64,000 bases of DNA. It comes from Kluyvera sp046569695. Lineage in GTDB: Bacteria > Pseudomonadota > Gammaproteobacteria > Enterobacterales > Enterobacteriaceae. The notes under the pieces were generated by a model that saw only the letters and a program-made list of their open reading frames with translations, made no database searches and was not told the origin of the DNA. Below, piece by piece: positions 8,724 through 18,052 of the stretch. The stretch covers positions 1-64,000 of the forward strand of contig NZ_JBKHUI010000014.1 in assembly GCF_046569695.1 (NCBI RefSeq), given 5' to 3'. The position numbers and the translations under genes are program-made. Every line of letters begins with the position of its first letter. Position 1 is the first letter of the stretch.

Positions 8724-9038
8724 TTAAACGCCCGATTCCAGAATACGAATCGTTGTATCCAGCACGTCGCCTTTCACCGCTTCGCTCCAGGCTTTCATGT
8801 GCGGCGTCTGCAGGTGCGCTTCAAGGTGCGCCACGCTTTCCCACACTTCAACCATCACGATAGAGTCAGGTGCCGTGGTCTGGAAGCTCACGTTTGCGGC
8901 GTGATCCACCATCGGCGCGTAGCCGTGGCAGCCATCTTCTTTCAGCACGGTTGGGATAATTTTGGTGAACTGATCCAGCACCGCCTGACGGTGATGTTGT
9001 CCTGGACGAGTACGGATTTCAGCAATAATGGTCAACAT
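8724..9038 (-). CDS. ygiN: quinol monooxygenase YgiN
   Basis: 104-residue enzyme of the antibiotic-biosynthesis-monooxygenase (ABM) fold, starting MLTIIAEIRTRPGQHHRQAVL. YgiN oxidises quinols such as menadiol back to quinones and forms a redox pair with MdaB, whose gene lies 30 bases upstream in the same direction. AAGGAG stands before the ATG. The length and whole sequence match the E. coli protein, and the mdaB-ygiN order is conserved. Confidence 0.95.
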   Translation of the reverse strand: MLTIIAEIRTRPGQHHRQAVLDQFTKIIPTVLKEDGCHGYAPMVDHAANVSFQTTAPDSIVMVEVWESVAHLEAHLQTPHMKAWSEAVKGDVLDTTIRILESGV

Positions 9039-9068
9039 GATTAACTCCTTCTAATTCCAGGCTAACAG

Positions 9069-9650
9069 TTAAGCAAAAATCTTCCCAAGATGCTCGCGGT
9101 ATTCTGCAACATAACGTGGAACGTCAGGCATTTTAATCACGTCGTTGGTGATAAAGGTTGGCAGCGCTTCCATTCCCAGGAACTGGTTGGCTTTGTGGAA
9201 CGGCAGGTAAACACCGTCAACGCCCACACCGTGGAAGAACTGATCTTTATCGGTAAAGGCTTCCATCGGTGCGTTCCAGGTCAGGGACAGCATGTAGGTT
9301 TTGCCCTGAATCAGGCCGCCGGAACCATATTTTTTGCTGGCGTCGGAGCGGGTGCGGCCATCGCTGGCGTACAGAGAACCGTGACCTTCGGTGAACACGT
9401 CATCGATATATTTTTTCACGGTCCACGGCGCGCCCATCCACCAGCCTGGCATCTGCCAGATAACGGTGTCGGCCCACAGGAAGTTCTGTACTTCGGCTTT
9501 TACGTCATAGTCGCCGTCCGCGCGAACCACTTTAACATCATGCCCGAGGTCGCGCAGGTAGGTCTCCGCGACTTCAGTCAGGGTGTCGTTCAGCTGGCCG
9601 TTAGAATGGCCGAATTTTTTCGCACCGTTAACAATCAGAATGTTGCTCAT
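9069..9650 (-). CDS. mdaB: NADPH:quinone reductase MdaB (modulator of drug activity B)
   Basis: 193-residue flavodoxin-like FAD enzyme that reduces quinones by two electrons with NADPH, which avoids semiquinone radicals. The motifs MSNILIVNGAKKFGHSNG and the W-rich segment VIWQMPGWWMGAPW are typical. GAGGA precedes the ATG. It is the first gene of the mdaB-ygiN operon. The upstream gap (9651-9755) has the 9-base tandem TGTGCAAAA/TGTGCAAAG near 9709-9728. E. coli ygiZ, which sits between mdaB and qseC, is missing here. Confidence 0.95.
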   Translation of the reverse strand: MSNILIVNGAKKFGHSNGQLNDTLTEVAETYLRDLGHDVKVVRADGDYDVKAEVQNFLWADTVIWQMPGWWMGAPWTVKKYIDDVFTEGHGSLYASDGRTRSDASKKYGSGGLIQGKTYMLSLTWNAPMEAFTDKDQFFHGVGVDGVYLPFHKANQFLGMEALPTFITNDVIKMPDVPRYVAEYREHLGKIFA

Positions 9651-9755
9651 TATAAATCCTCAAAAGTTGGCTTTTGAGGGGCATGATACTCGCCTTGCTG
9701 GAACGATTAAATGTGCAAAATGTGCAAAGTCTTTTGCTGAATTAGCAATAATTCA

Positions 9756-11105
9756 CTACCCACGAATCCTAACCTCAAAGCCGCCGCCAGGGGCGTTAGC
9801 AAACGTCGCCGTCATGCCATGTAGCGTCGCGATGCGCTGCACAATCGACAGCCCAAGCCCGCTGCCGGTTTCATCCTGCCCCGGCGGGCGATAGAAGCGT
9901 TCGCCGATGCGCGCCAGCGCCTCCGGGCTGATGCCCGGCCCGTTATCGCGGACGCTGAAACCGTGGCTGTCGAGCGTTACGTCAACGATGCTACCCGACG
10001 GGCTGTAGCGCACGGCGTTATCCAGCAGATTACGCACCAGCAGGCTCATCAGCAGCGGTTGGGCGGTGCGCGTGACCTGCTGCGCGTTCAGGTGCAAGCG
10101 GATCTCAATACCTGCTTTTTGCGCGGTGTGGTAGATGTCCATTACCGAGGATTGCAACAGATCGCCGAGATTCACCGGCTGTACGTCCGCCAGTTGTTCC
10201 AGCGAATCGAGGCGGGAGAGCGTCAGCAACTGCTCAACCAGGCGCGTGGCGCGGTCAATACCGGCATGCAGCTGCATCAGCGCCTTTTGCTGGCTTTCCG
10301 GGTCATCCTGCGACAGTTGCGCCACTTCGGCCTGCACCCGCAGTGCGGTGAGCGGGCTGCGCAGTTCATGGGCGGCATCGGAGGTAAAGCGCCGCTCGCG
10401 GGTCATCATATCGTGGGTTTTGCGGAACAGCTGATTTAGCGCGTCCAGCATCGGACGGACTTCGTTCGGCACGCCGTGGGTATCCAGCGGCTCGCCGGAG
10501 TCCGGGTGGCGCTGGCGCAGGGTACGGGTTAATTTTTTCAGCGGCGCCAGCTCGCGGCTAATCAACAGAATCAGCAGCAAAAAGGTCACCGGCAGGGCAA
10601 TCAGCCACGGTGTCAGCTGGCTGGTGATGATATCCAGCGCCATCTCCTGGCGGTAGTCCCACTCCTGGCCGACCACGATGCGGTATTTTTTATCCGCGGT
10701 GGTCAGCCACAAAAAGCGCCAACTGTCGTCATCGTTGCTCAGCGGGCCATCGTCAAAACCTTCGCGGCGATAGTTATAGGGGATGTACGGCCCGTTCTCA
10801 CCGTCGTGCAGCACCATTTTGCCGTCGATGGTATAGATGGCGAACGCCAGCGCATCTTCATCAAGATGCCCGTGTTTAACCTTCTTCGGCGCGCGTATCC
10901 ACTGGCGTGAGGCGGGCAGGTCGGCGAAATCCATTGCGCTGATGCGTTTGGCAAACAGCATTTGCTGGGTATCGAACAGCTTATCCAGCTTATCGGTGGT
11001 TTGCTTCCAGGCGATGACGCTGGCAAAACACCAGGCCACGGCGGAGAGCAGCATAAACAGCAGCGTCAGACGAACGCGCAGGCTCAAGCGGCGGAACAGG
11101 TTCAT
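9756..11105 (-). CDS. qseC: sensor histidine kinase QseC
   Basis: 449-residue inner-membrane kinase with an N-terminal transmembrane helix, a periplasmic sensor of about 130 residues, a second helix, the dimerisation domain with the phosphorylated histidine in AHELRSPLTALR, and the ATPase domain with N, G1 and G2 boxes (NLLDNAVRYSP, DNGPGISPE, GSGLGLSIV). It phosphorylates QseB. In E. coli it has been linked to autoinducer-3 and catecholamine sensing and to crosstalk with PmrB. Its start overlaps the qseB stop by four bases (ATGA), so the two genes are translationally coupled. Confidence 0.95.
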   Translation of the reverse strand: MNLFRRLSLRVRLTLLFMLLSAVAWCFASVIAWKQTTDKLDKLFDTQQMLFAKRISAMDFADLPASRQWIRAPKKVKHGHLDEDALAFAIYTIDGKMVLHDGENGPYIPYNYRREGFDDGPLSNDDDSWRFLWLTTADKKYRIVVGQEWDYRQEMALDIITSQLTPWLIALPVTFLLLILLISRELAPLKKLTRTLRQRHPDSGEPLDTHGVPNEVRPMLDALNQLFRKTHDMMTRERRFTSDAAHELRSPLTALRVQAEVAQLSQDDPESQQKALMQLHAGIDRATRLVEQLLTLSRLDSLEQLADVQPVNLGDLLQSSVMDIYHTAQKAGIEIRLHLNAQQVTRTAQPLLMSLLVRNLLDNAVRYSPSGSIVDVTLDSHGFSVRDNGPGISPEALARIGERFYRPPGQDETGSGLGLSIVQRIATLHGMTATFANAPGGGFEVRIRG

Positions 11106-11761
11106 TGGTCACCCAACGTGTAGCCGATACCGTGAACGGTGCGGATAAAATGGCTGCCGAGCTTGCGGCGCAGGTGGTGAACGTGCACTTCAATGGCGTT
11201 GCTGGTGACCTCTTCATCCCAACTGTAGAGCTTCTCTTCGATAAGCTTGCGCGGCAGCACGCGTCCGGCGTTGCGCAGCAGCAGTTCCAGCAGGGCAAAT
11301 TCTTTTGGCTTCAGCGCCAGCGGTTCATTGTTAAAGGTGGCGGTCAGGCTACTCGGGTCGAGTTCCACGTCGCCGTGGCGCAGTATGCTGGTGGGTTGGC
11401 CGTGAGCGCGGCGAATCAACGCTTCCAGTCGAGCGGCCACTTCAATCAGGGCGAACGGTTTGCAGAGGTAGTCATCAGCGCCTAAACGCAGCCCTTCGAC
11501 GCGCTGGCTCAGCGCATCGCGGGCGGTAAGAATGAGCACCGGCTCGCGGCGGGATTTTTCTCGCCACTCGCGCAGAATATCCAGCCCGTCGATGCCAGGC
11601 AGCGTCAGGTCAAGGATCACCGCGTCGTAAGGGGCGCTGTAGAGCGCAATTTTGCCTTCTTCACCGCGGGTAAACCAGTCGATGCTAAAGCCCATTTTTC
11701 CGAGCCCGGTTTTGATGCCGTCGCCGATAAGCTTGTCGTCTTCCACTAATAAAATGCGCAT
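11102..11761 (-). CDS. qseB: response regulator QseB
   Basis: 219-residue OmpR/PhoB-type regulator. The receiver domain begins MRILLVEDDKLIGDG and holds the phosphoacceptor aspartate in DAVILDLTLPG. The C-terminal winged helix contains SNAIEVHVHHLRRKL. The frame is open from 11827, but the ATG at 11761 gives exactly the length of E. coli QseB. It is divergent from ygiW, and a PmrA/QseB-type box lies between them. Confidence 0.95.
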   Translation of the reverse strand: MRILLVEDDKLIGDGIKTGLGKMGFSIDWFTRGEEGKIALYSAPYDAVILDLTLPGIDGLDILREWREKSRREPVLILTARDALSQRVEGLRLGADDYLCKPFALIEVAARLEALIRRAHGQPTSILRHGDVELDPSSLTATFNNEPLALKPKEFALLELLLRNAGRVLPRKLIEEKLYSWDEEVTSNAIEVHVHHLRRKLGSHFIRTVHGIGYTLGDQ

Positions 11762-11845
11762 CCGCCACTCCATGCCTGCTACTCTGTATGCCAAGTAAAG
11801 CGCGCCTTTACTGCCTATGTACAGCAATAATAAATCTTTTTTCCC

Positions 11846-11862
11846 CTTAAGAAGTTGTTAAG
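11846..11862. promoter_or_regulatory. PmrA/QseB-type box between qseB and ygiW
   Basis: CTTAAG-AAGTT-GTTAAG fits the direct-repeat pattern CTTAAK-N5-CTTAAK bound by PmrA and QseB, with one mismatch in the second half. It lies 85 bases from the qseB start and 50 bases from ygiW, consistent with control of both divergent promoters, as reported for E. coli. Confidence 0.55.
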
Positions 11863-11911
11863 AATTGGCAGGTGTAATAGTGCTCATACACCACAAAAGG
11901 GAGAACAAATC

Positions 11912-12307
11912 ATGAAGAAACTTGCTGCTATCGCCGCTATCCTGGCTCTGGCTTCTGCACCGGCATTTGCCGCCACTCAGGGCGGATTTTCCGGCCCGTC
12001 CAGCACCACGACGACGCAGGCCGGCGGCTTCGTGGGCCCTAACGGCACCGTGACCACCGCGGCGAACGCCAAAACCATGCGTGATGACACCTGGGTAACG
12101 CTTCGTGGGAACATCATTGAGCGCGTTTCCGACGACCTGTATATTTTTAAAGATGCCAGCGGCACCGTAAATGTGGATATTGACCACAAACGCTGGAACG
12201 GCCAGACCATCACCCCGCAGGATGTGGTTGAAATCCAGGGCGAAGTGGATAAAGACTGGAACTCCGTTGAAATCGACGTGAAGCAGATCCGCAAAGTGAA
12301 TCCTTAA
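11912..12307 (+). CDS. ygiW: periplasmic OB-fold stress protein YgiW (VisP)
   Basis: 131-residue exported protein of the bacterial OB-fold (BOF) family. A 20-residue signal peptide (MKKLAAIAAILALASAPAFA) is followed by a low-complexity linker rich in Gly, Ser and Thr, then the OB domain (RGNIIERVSDDLYIFKDASG, and VVEIQGEVDK). The frame is open from 11855, but the ATG at 11912 follows a GGGAGA ribosome site. In relatives it is part of the QseBC regulon and affects stress tolerance and LPS modification (VisP in Salmonella). Confidence 0.93.
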   Translation: MKKLAAIAAILALASAPAFAATQGGFSGPSSTTTTQAGGFVGPNGTVTTAANAKTMRDDTWVTLRGNIIERVSDDLYIFKDASGTVNVDIDHKRWNGQTITPQDVVEIQGEVDKDWNSVEIDVKQIRKVNP

Positions 12308-12381
12308 TCCCTTAAAACTGCGCAAGATCGGTCAGGATCCACTGCGGCCAGCTGGGCAGAATGTCCCGCAAGGAGGCAGTG

Positions 12382-13248
12382 ATGAGTGACTTATTAAGCG
12401 CGGCTTATTCCGAACGCCTGCGGCGCGTTTGCGACCACATTGAGCGTCATCTGGATGAGCCTCTCTCGCTTGAGGCATTAAGCCGGATGGCGCACAGTTC
12501 GCCATTTCATTTCCATCGGCAATTTACCGCCTGGAGCGGCCTGCCGCTGTATCGCTATATCCAATGGTTACGTCTGCGCCGCGCCTCGTGGCGGCTGGCG
12601 TTTAACCCGCAGGATAAGGTTATCGATATTGCGCTGGATGCCGGGTTTCAGAACCCGGAGTCGTTCACTCGTGCCTTTAAAACCGCGTTTGGTCAAAGCC
12701 CGCGTCAGTTTCGTCAAAAACCGGACTGGGCGGCCTGGCACCAGCGCGTTCCTAAACTGGCTTTACAGGAGCAGCACGTAATGGACGTGAAAATCGTTGA
12801 ATTTCCGCAAACCAACGTCGCCATGTTGACCCATCAGGGGCATCCGGATCGGGTGAACGACAGCGCGGCAACCTTTATTGAATGGCGACGCACCACCGGG
12901 CTTTCGCCGGTGGCGAGCAGCCAGACCTACGGCATTGCCTGGCACGACCCGCAGACCACGCCGCCGGAGCAGTTTCGTTTTGATATCTGCGGTAGCGTCG
13001 CTGAACCGATAGCGGAGAACGCGTTTGGCGTGGTCAACGCTGAGATTCCCGGCGGGCGCTGCGCGGTGGTGCGCCATCAGGGATCGCTGGATTCATTGTC
13101 TGATAGCGTCTGGTATTTGTTCCGCGAGTGGCTGCCGGGCAGCGGCGAGACACCGCGCGACTTCCCGGTCTTTTTCCACTACCTCAACTTTGTCCATGAG
13201 GTGCCGGAACATGCGCTGCTGACGGATATTTATTTACCGCTTCGTTAA
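12382..13248 (+). CDS. AraC-family regulator with C-terminal GyrI-like domain (full-length YgiV type)
   Basis: 288 residues: an AraC-type DNA-binding domain at the N-terminus (about 8-115, with HSSPFHFHRQFTAWSG and ALDAGFQNPESFTRAFK) joined to a GyrI-like small-molecule-binding domain (about 135-288). In E. coli the gene at this position, ygiV, encodes only a GyrI-like protein of about 160 residues, so this looks like the complete ancestral form. AAGGAGG at 12370-12376 fixes the ATG at 12382 rather than the one at 12361. It lies between ygiW and parC. The ligand and targets are unknown. Confidence 0.88.
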   Translation: MSDLLSAAYSERLRRVCDHIERHLDEPLSLEALSRMAHSSPFHFHRQFTAWSGLPLYRYIQWLRLRRASWRLAFNPQDKVIDIALDAGFQNPESFTRAFKTAFGQSPRQFRQKPDWAAWHQRVPKLALQEQHVMDVKIVEFPQTNVAMLTHQGHPDRVNDSAATFIEWRRTTGLSPVASSQTYGIAWHDPQTTPPEQFRFDICGSVAEPIAENAFGVVNAEIPGGRCAVVRHQGSLDSLSDSVWYLFREWLPGSGETPRDFPVFFHYLNFVHEVPEHALLTDIYLPLR

Positions 13249-13263
13249 CCGGCTCCCAACCTC

Positions 13264-13292
13264 TCTCACGGTTTGTGACTCAGACCGTGAGA
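13264..13292 (+). terminator. stem-loop after the AraC/GyrI gene
   Basis: A nine-base perfect stem, TCTCACGGT / ACCGTGAGA, with an eleven-base loop lies between the regulator and parC. No T-run follows, so termination would be weak. The bases after it (TAGGGTATTAT) could hold a parC -10 element. Confidence 0.45.
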
Positions 13293-13358
13293 TAGGGTAT
13301 TATCTGCGGCAATATTGCCGTCCGAACGGTCAGCATGCAGATTGAGGATCCACTGTTA

Positions 13359-15617
13359 ATGAGCGATATGGCAGAGCGCCTTGCGCTACATGAATTTACG
13401 GAAAACGCCTACTTAAACTACTCCATGTACGTCATCATGGATCGCGCGTTGCCGTTTATTGGCGATGGCCTGAAACCGGTACAGCGCCGCATTGTTTACG
13501 CAATGTCGGAACTGGGGTTGAACGCCACCGCGAAATTTAAAAAATCCGCCCGTACCGTCGGTGACGTACTGGGTAAGTACCATCCGCACGGCGATAGCGC
13601 CTGTTACGAAGCGATGGTGCTGATGGCGCAGCCGTTCTCTTACCGTTACCCGCTGGTCGATGGCCAGGGGAACTGGGGGGCACCGGACGATCCGAAATCG
13701 TTCGCGGCGATGCGTTATACCGAATCCCGCCTGTCAAAATATTCCGAGCTGCTGTTAAGCGAGCTGGGGCAGGGCACGGCTGATTGGGTGCCGAACTTTG
13801 ACGGCACCATGCAGGAGCCGAAAATGCTGCCTGCGCGCCTGCCTAACATCCTGCTGAACGGCACCACCGGCATCGCTGTCGGTATGGCGACGGACATTCC
13901 GCCGCACAACCTGCGCGAAGTGGCAAAAGCCGCGATTACCCTGATTGAAAAACCGCAGACCACGCTCGACGAGGTGCTGGATATTGTTCAGGGCCCGGAC
14001 TACCCGACCGAGGCGGAAATCATCACCTCGCGCGCGGAAATCCGCAAAATTTACCAGAACGGCCGTGGTTCCGTGCGCATGCGCGCGGTGTGGAATAAAG
14101 AAGACGGCGCGGTGGTGATTACCGCACTGCCACACCAGGTTTCCGGCGCCAAAGTGCTGGAACAGATAGCCGCTCAGATGCGTAATAAAAAGCTGCCGAT
14201 GGTCGATGACCTGCGCGACGAATCCGACCATGAAAACCCGACCCGTCTGGTTATCGTGCCGCGTTCCAACCGCGTGGACATGGATCAGGTGATGAACCAT
14301 CTGTTCGCCACCACCGATCTGGAAAAGAGCTACCGCATCAACCTGAACATGATCGGGCTGGATGGTCGCCCGGCGGTGAAAAACCTGCTGGAGATCCTCA
14401 CCGAATGGCTGGCGTTCCGCCGCGACACCGTCCGTCGTCGCCTGAACTACCGCCTCGAGAAAGTGCTTAAACGCCTGCATATCCTCGAAGGTTTGCTGGT
14501 GGCATTCCTCAACATCGATGAAGTTATCGAGATTATCCGTCACGAAGATGAGCCGAAGCCGGCGCTGATGTCGCGCTTTGGTATCAGCGAAACTCAGGCG
14601 GAAGCGATCCTCGAGCTGAAATTGCGCCACCTGGCGAAGCTCGAAGAGATGAAGATCCGCGGCGAGCAGGATGATTTAGCCAAAGAGCGCGATCATCTGC
14701 AGGCGATCCTGGCGTCTGAACGTAAGATGAGCAACCTGCTGAAGAAAGAGCTGCAGGCCGATGCCGAAGCCTTTGGCGACGATCGTCGTTCTCCGCTGCG
14801 CGAGCGCGAAGAAGCGAAAGCGATGAGCGACCATGACATGCTGCCGTCCGAACCGGTGACCATCGTGCTGTCGCAGATGGGCTGGGTTCGTAGCGCGAAA
14901 GGCCATGATATTGATGCTCAGGGGTTGAACTATAAATCCGGCGATAGCTGGAAATCGTCGGTGAAAGGCAAGAGCAACCAGCCGGTGGTGTTTATTGATA
15001 CCACCGGCCGCAGCTACGCCATCGACCCGATTACGCTGCCGTCCGCCCGTGGGCAAGGCGAGCCGCTGACCGGCAAGCTGACGCTGCCGCCGGGCGCAAC
15101 CGTCGAGCACATGCTGATGGAAGGTGATGAGACCAAACTGCTGATGGCTTCCGATGCGGGCTACGGTTTCCTGTGTACCTTCAACGACCTGGTCGCGCGT
15201 AACCGTGCCGGTAAAACGCTGATTTCACTGCCGGATAACGCGCACGTCATGCCGCCAGTGGTGATAGAAGACGAAAGCGATATGCTGCTGGCGATCACTG
15301 CGGCTGGCCGTATGCTGATGTTCCCGCTGAGCGACCTGCCGCAGCTGTCGAAAGGTAAGGGCAACAAGATTATCAACATCCCGTCGGCGGAAGCCGCCAG
15401 CGGTGTCGATAGCCTGGCGCACCTTTACGTGCTGCCGCCGCAAAGCACGCTGACCTTCCACGTGGGTAAACGTAAGATCAAACTGCGCCCGGAAGAGCTG
15501 CAAAAAGTGACGGGTGAACGCGGTCGTCGCGGTACCCTGATGCGCGGCCTGCAAAAAATCGATCGCGTTGAGATTGATTCACCGCAGCGCGCCTCGGTGG
15601 GCGACAGCGAAGAGTAA
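13359..15617 (+). CDS. parC: DNA topoisomerase IV subunit A ParC
   Basis: 752 residues, exactly the length of E. coli ParC. With ParE it forms topoisomerase IV, which separates linked daughter chromosomes. The winged-helix/tower domain carries the catalytic Tyr120 (FAAMRYTES), and the C-terminal beta-pinwheel follows from about residue 500. The quinolone-resistance region reads YHPHGDSACYEAM with Ser80 and Glu84, the drug-sensitive residues. The frame opens at 13335, but MSDMAER at 13359 matches the family start and follows GAGGA. After the stop, a C/G-rich hairpin (about 15624-15649) lacks a T-run. Confidence 0.98.
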   Translation: MSDMAERLALHEFTENAYLNYSMYVIMDRALPFIGDGLKPVQRRIVYAMSELGLNATAKFKKSARTVGDVLGKYHPHGDSACYEAMVLMAQPFSYRYPLVDGQGNWGAPDDPKSFAAMRYTESRLSKYSELLLSELGQGTADWVPNFDGTMQEPKMLPARLPNILLNGTTGIAVGMATDIPPHNLREVAKAAITLIEKPQTTLDEVLDIVQGPDYPTEAEIITSRAEIRKIYQNGRGSVRMRAVWNKEDGAVVITALPHQVSGAKVLEQIAAQMRNKKLPMVDDLRDESDHENPTRLVIVPRSNRVDMDQVMNHLFATTDLEKSYRINLNMIGLDGRPAVKNLLEILTEWLAFRRDTVRRRLNYRLEKVLKRLHILEGLLVAFLNIDEVIEIIRHEDEPKPALMSRFGISETQAEAILELKLRHLAKLEEMKIRGEQDDLAKERDHLQAILASERKMSNLLKKELQADAEAFGDDRRSPLREREEAKAMSDHDMLPSEPVTIVLSQMGWVRSAKGHDIDAQGLNYKSGDSWKSSVKGKSNQPVVFIDTTGRSYAIDPITLPSARGQGEPLTGKLTLPPGATVEHMLMEGDETKLLMASDAGYGFLCTFNDLVARNRAGKTLISLPDNAHVMPPVVIEDESDMLLAITAAGRMLMFPLSDLPQLSKGKGNKIINIPSAEAASGVDSLAHLYVLPPQSTLTFHVGKRKIKLRPEELQKVTGERGRRGTLMRGLQKIDRVEIDSPQRASVGDSEE

Positions 15618-15800
15618 TTATCTTCCCCCGTCGTCAGGCGGGGGAAAAATTACCGTGAAACCGTTGTTAATTCAGCCGTTGCGATTAACAATACCCCTTT
15701 GCAGGGGTCTGCAAGTAACAAAGCCCTGTCCGGTCTATATATCCTGTCAGCACCCGTCTGATCGGTATCATTCTAAGTGGTTCAGGGTTCAGAGGACGCT

Positions 15801-16538
15801 ATGCTATTTATTTTACGTGTCATTATTGTCGTCATTTATTGCATCCTGGTATGCATCTTTGGCTGCATCTATTGCCTGTTCAGCCCGCGTAACCCAAAAC
15901 ACGTCGCCACCTTTGGCCATATGTTTGGCCGTATGGCGCCGGTGTTCGGTTTAAAGGTGGAAACCCGCAAACCGGCTGACGCGGAGCGCTATGGCAACGC
16001 GATTTATATCGCCAACCACCAGAACAACTACGATATGGTGACGGCGGCGAATATCGTCCAGCCGCCAACCGTGACGGTCGGTAAAAAGAGCCTGGTGTGG
16101 GTGCCGTTCTTTGGTCTGCTGTACTGGCTGACCGGCAACCTGCTGATCGACCGTAACAACCGAGCGAAAGCGCACAGTACCATTGCCGAAGTGGCAGATG
16201 CCTTTAAGAAACGCAAAATCTCTATCTGGATGTTCCCGGAAGGTACCCGCAGCCGCGGCCGCGGCCTGCTGCCGTTTAAAACCGGCGCGTTTCACGCCGC
16301 TATCGCCGCCGGAGTGCCAATTATCCCGGTGTGTGTGTCGAATACCTCCAATAAGATTAAACTCAACCGCTGGAATAATGGTCTGGTGATTGTGGAAATG
16401 CTGGAGCCAATCGACACCAGCGCTTGGGGTAAAGATCAGGTTCGCGACCTGGCAAAACACTGCCGTGAAGTAATGAAGACCAAAATAGACGAGCTGGACC
16501 AGGAAGTGGCCCAGCGTGAGTCTGCGGGTAAAGCGTAA
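15801..16538 (+). CDS. plsC: 1-acyl-sn-glycerol-3-phosphate acyltransferase PlsC
   Basis: 245 residues, same length as E. coli PlsC. It adds the second acyl chain to lysophosphatidic acid at the inner membrane to make phosphatidic acid. An N-terminal membrane helix precedes the HX4D motif NHQNNYD (His73, Asp78) and the FPEGTRSRGRG motif that binds glycerol phosphate. GAGGA lies before the ATG at 15801, so the upstream in-frame ATG at 15777 is not used. It sits between parC and ftsP as in E. coli. Confidence 0.97.
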   Translation: MLFILRVIIVVIYCILVCIFGCIYCLFSPRNPKHVATFGHMFGRMAPVFGLKVETRKPADAERYGNAIYIANHQNNYDMVTAANIVQPPTVTVGKKSLVWVPFFGLLYWLTGNLLIDRNNRAKAHSTIAEVADAFKKRKISIWMFPEGTRSRGRGLLPFKTGAFHAAIAAGVPIIPVCVSNTSNKIKLNRWNNGLVIVEMLEPIDTSAWGKDQVRDLAKHCREVMKTKIDELDQEVAQRESAGKA

Positions 16539-16636
16539 TTTCTGCTGACGGCGCGGGTGAATGCCCGCGTTGCGGCTGTATTGCTGTTGGGAAAATGATT
16601 TCCCGCATTTGATTTGTCAGTTTTGATGGAGCTTAT

Positions 16637-18049
16637 ATGTCACTCAGTCGGCGTCAGTTTATTCAGGCTTCGGGCGTTGCGCTTTGTGCCGGCACCGTGC
16701 CGCTGAGGGCACAGGCCGCAGGGAAGCAGCCCGCATTGCCGGTGCCTCCGCTGCTGGAGTCTCGCCGTGGACAACCGCTATTCTTAACGCTGCAACGTGC
16801 GCACTGGTCGTTTACGCAGGGCACGCGCGCCTCCGTCTGGGGCGTCAACGGCCGCTATCTTGGGCCGACGATCCGCGTCTGGAAGGGTGACGATGTCAAA
16901 CTCATTTACAGCAACCGTCTGACGGAAAACGTCGCCATGACCGTGCGTGGCCTGCAGGTACCGGGGCCGCTGATTGGCGGCGCGGCGCGCATGATGACGC
17001 CAAACGCCGACTGGGCACCGGTGCTGCCTATTCGCCAGAATGCGTCAACGCTGTGGTATCAGGCCAATACGCCAAACCACATGGCCCAGCAGGTCTATAA
17101 CGGCCTGGCGGGAATGTGGCTGGTTGAGGATGAAGTTAGTAAGTCCTTACCATTCCCAAACCACTACGGCGTCGACGACTTCCCGGTCATTATCCAGGAT
17201 AAGCGTCTGGATAACTTTGGCGCGCCGGTGTACGACGAGCCGGGCAGCGGTGGTTTTGTTGGCGATACGCTGCTGGTCAACGGTGTTCAGGGACCCTTCG
17301 TCGAAGTATCGCGTGGCTGGGTGCGTCTGCGCCTGCTGAATGCCTCTAACTCTCGCCGTTACTCACTGCGGATGAGCGATGGCCGTGCGCTGCACGTCAT
17401 TTCCAGCGATCAGGGCTTTCTGCCTGCGCCGGTCTCCACCACCCAAATCTCGCTGGCGCCGGGTGAACGTCGCGAAGTGCTGGTCGATATGACCAACGGT
17501 GATGAAGTGTCGATTACCTGCGGTGAGTCCGCCAGCATCATGGAGCGTATTCGCGGTTTCTTCGAACCGTCGAGCATTTTGATCTCTACGCTGGTGCTGA
17601 CCCTACGTCCGACGGGGCTTCTGCCGTTAGTGACCGATAACTTACCGATGCGCATACTGCCAACCGAGGTGTTGAGCGGCACGCCGATTCGCAGTCGCGA
17701 TATTCTGCTCGGCGACGATCCAGGCATCAACGGCCAGCTGTGGGACCCGCAACGTATTGATATCACCGCGCAACAGGGTACCTGGGAGCGCTGGACGGTG
17801 CGCGCCGATGCGCCGCAGTCGTTCCATATTGAAGGGGTGATGTTCCAGGTTCGCAACGTTAACGGCGCGACGCCGCTGCCGGAAGACCGGGGCTGGAAAG
17901 ATACCGTCTGGATTGACGGTCAGGTTGAGCTGCTGGTTTATTACTCACAGCCGTCATGGCCACACTTCCCGTTCCAGTTCGCCAGCCAGACGCTGGAGCT
18001 TGCCGACCGTGGATCTATCGGGCAGATTCTGGTTAACCCGGCTCCATAG
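16637..18049 (+). CDS. ftsP: cell division protein FtsP (SufI)
   Basis: 470-residue periplasmic divisome protein with a multicopper-oxidase fold. A twin-arginine signal (SLSRRQFIQASG, cleaved near residue 27) sends it through the Tat pathway folded. The three cupredoxin domains are present, but the usual copper-binding His-rich motifs are not (for example HFPFQFAS near the C-terminus), as in E. coli SufI, which binds no copper. It stabilises the divisome under stress. A GATGGAG site precedes the ATG. Confidence 0.95.
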   Translation: MSLSRRQFIQASGVALCAGTVPLRAQAAGKQPALPVPPLLESRRGQPLFLTLQRAHWSFTQGTRASVWGVNGRYLGPTIRVWKGDDVKLIYSNRLTENVAMTVRGLQVPGPLIGGAARMMTPNADWAPVLPIRQNASTLWYQANTPNHMAQQVYNGLAGMWLVEDEVSKSLPFPNHYGVDDFPVIIQDKRLDNFGAPVYDEPGSGGFVGDTLLVNGVQGPFVEVSRGWVRLRLLNASNSRRYSLRMSDGRALHVISSDQGFLPAPVSTTQISLAPGERREVLVDMTNGDEVSITCGESASIMERIRGFFEPSSILISTLVLTLRPTGLLPLVTDNLPMRILPTEVLSGTPIRSRDILLGDDPGINGQLWDPQRIDITAQQGTWERWTVRADAPQSFHIEGVMFQVRNVNGATPLPEDRGWKDTVWIDGQVELLVYYSQPSWPHFPFQFASQTLELADRGSIGQILVNPAP

Positions 18050-18052
18050 TAG

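Noticed and set aside
13590..13611. Possible quinolone-resistance change in parC
   Set aside because: Ser80 and Glu84 are the drug-sensitive residues, so no such change is present.
13755..14630. 291-codon antisense frame in parC
   Set aside because: The long frame mirrors the codon bias of parC in a GC-rich gene. It has no ribosome site and no family resemblance.
15624..15649. C/G-rich hairpin after parC as a terminator
   Set aside because: The stem is good, but no T-run follows on either strand, so I did not list it as a terminator.
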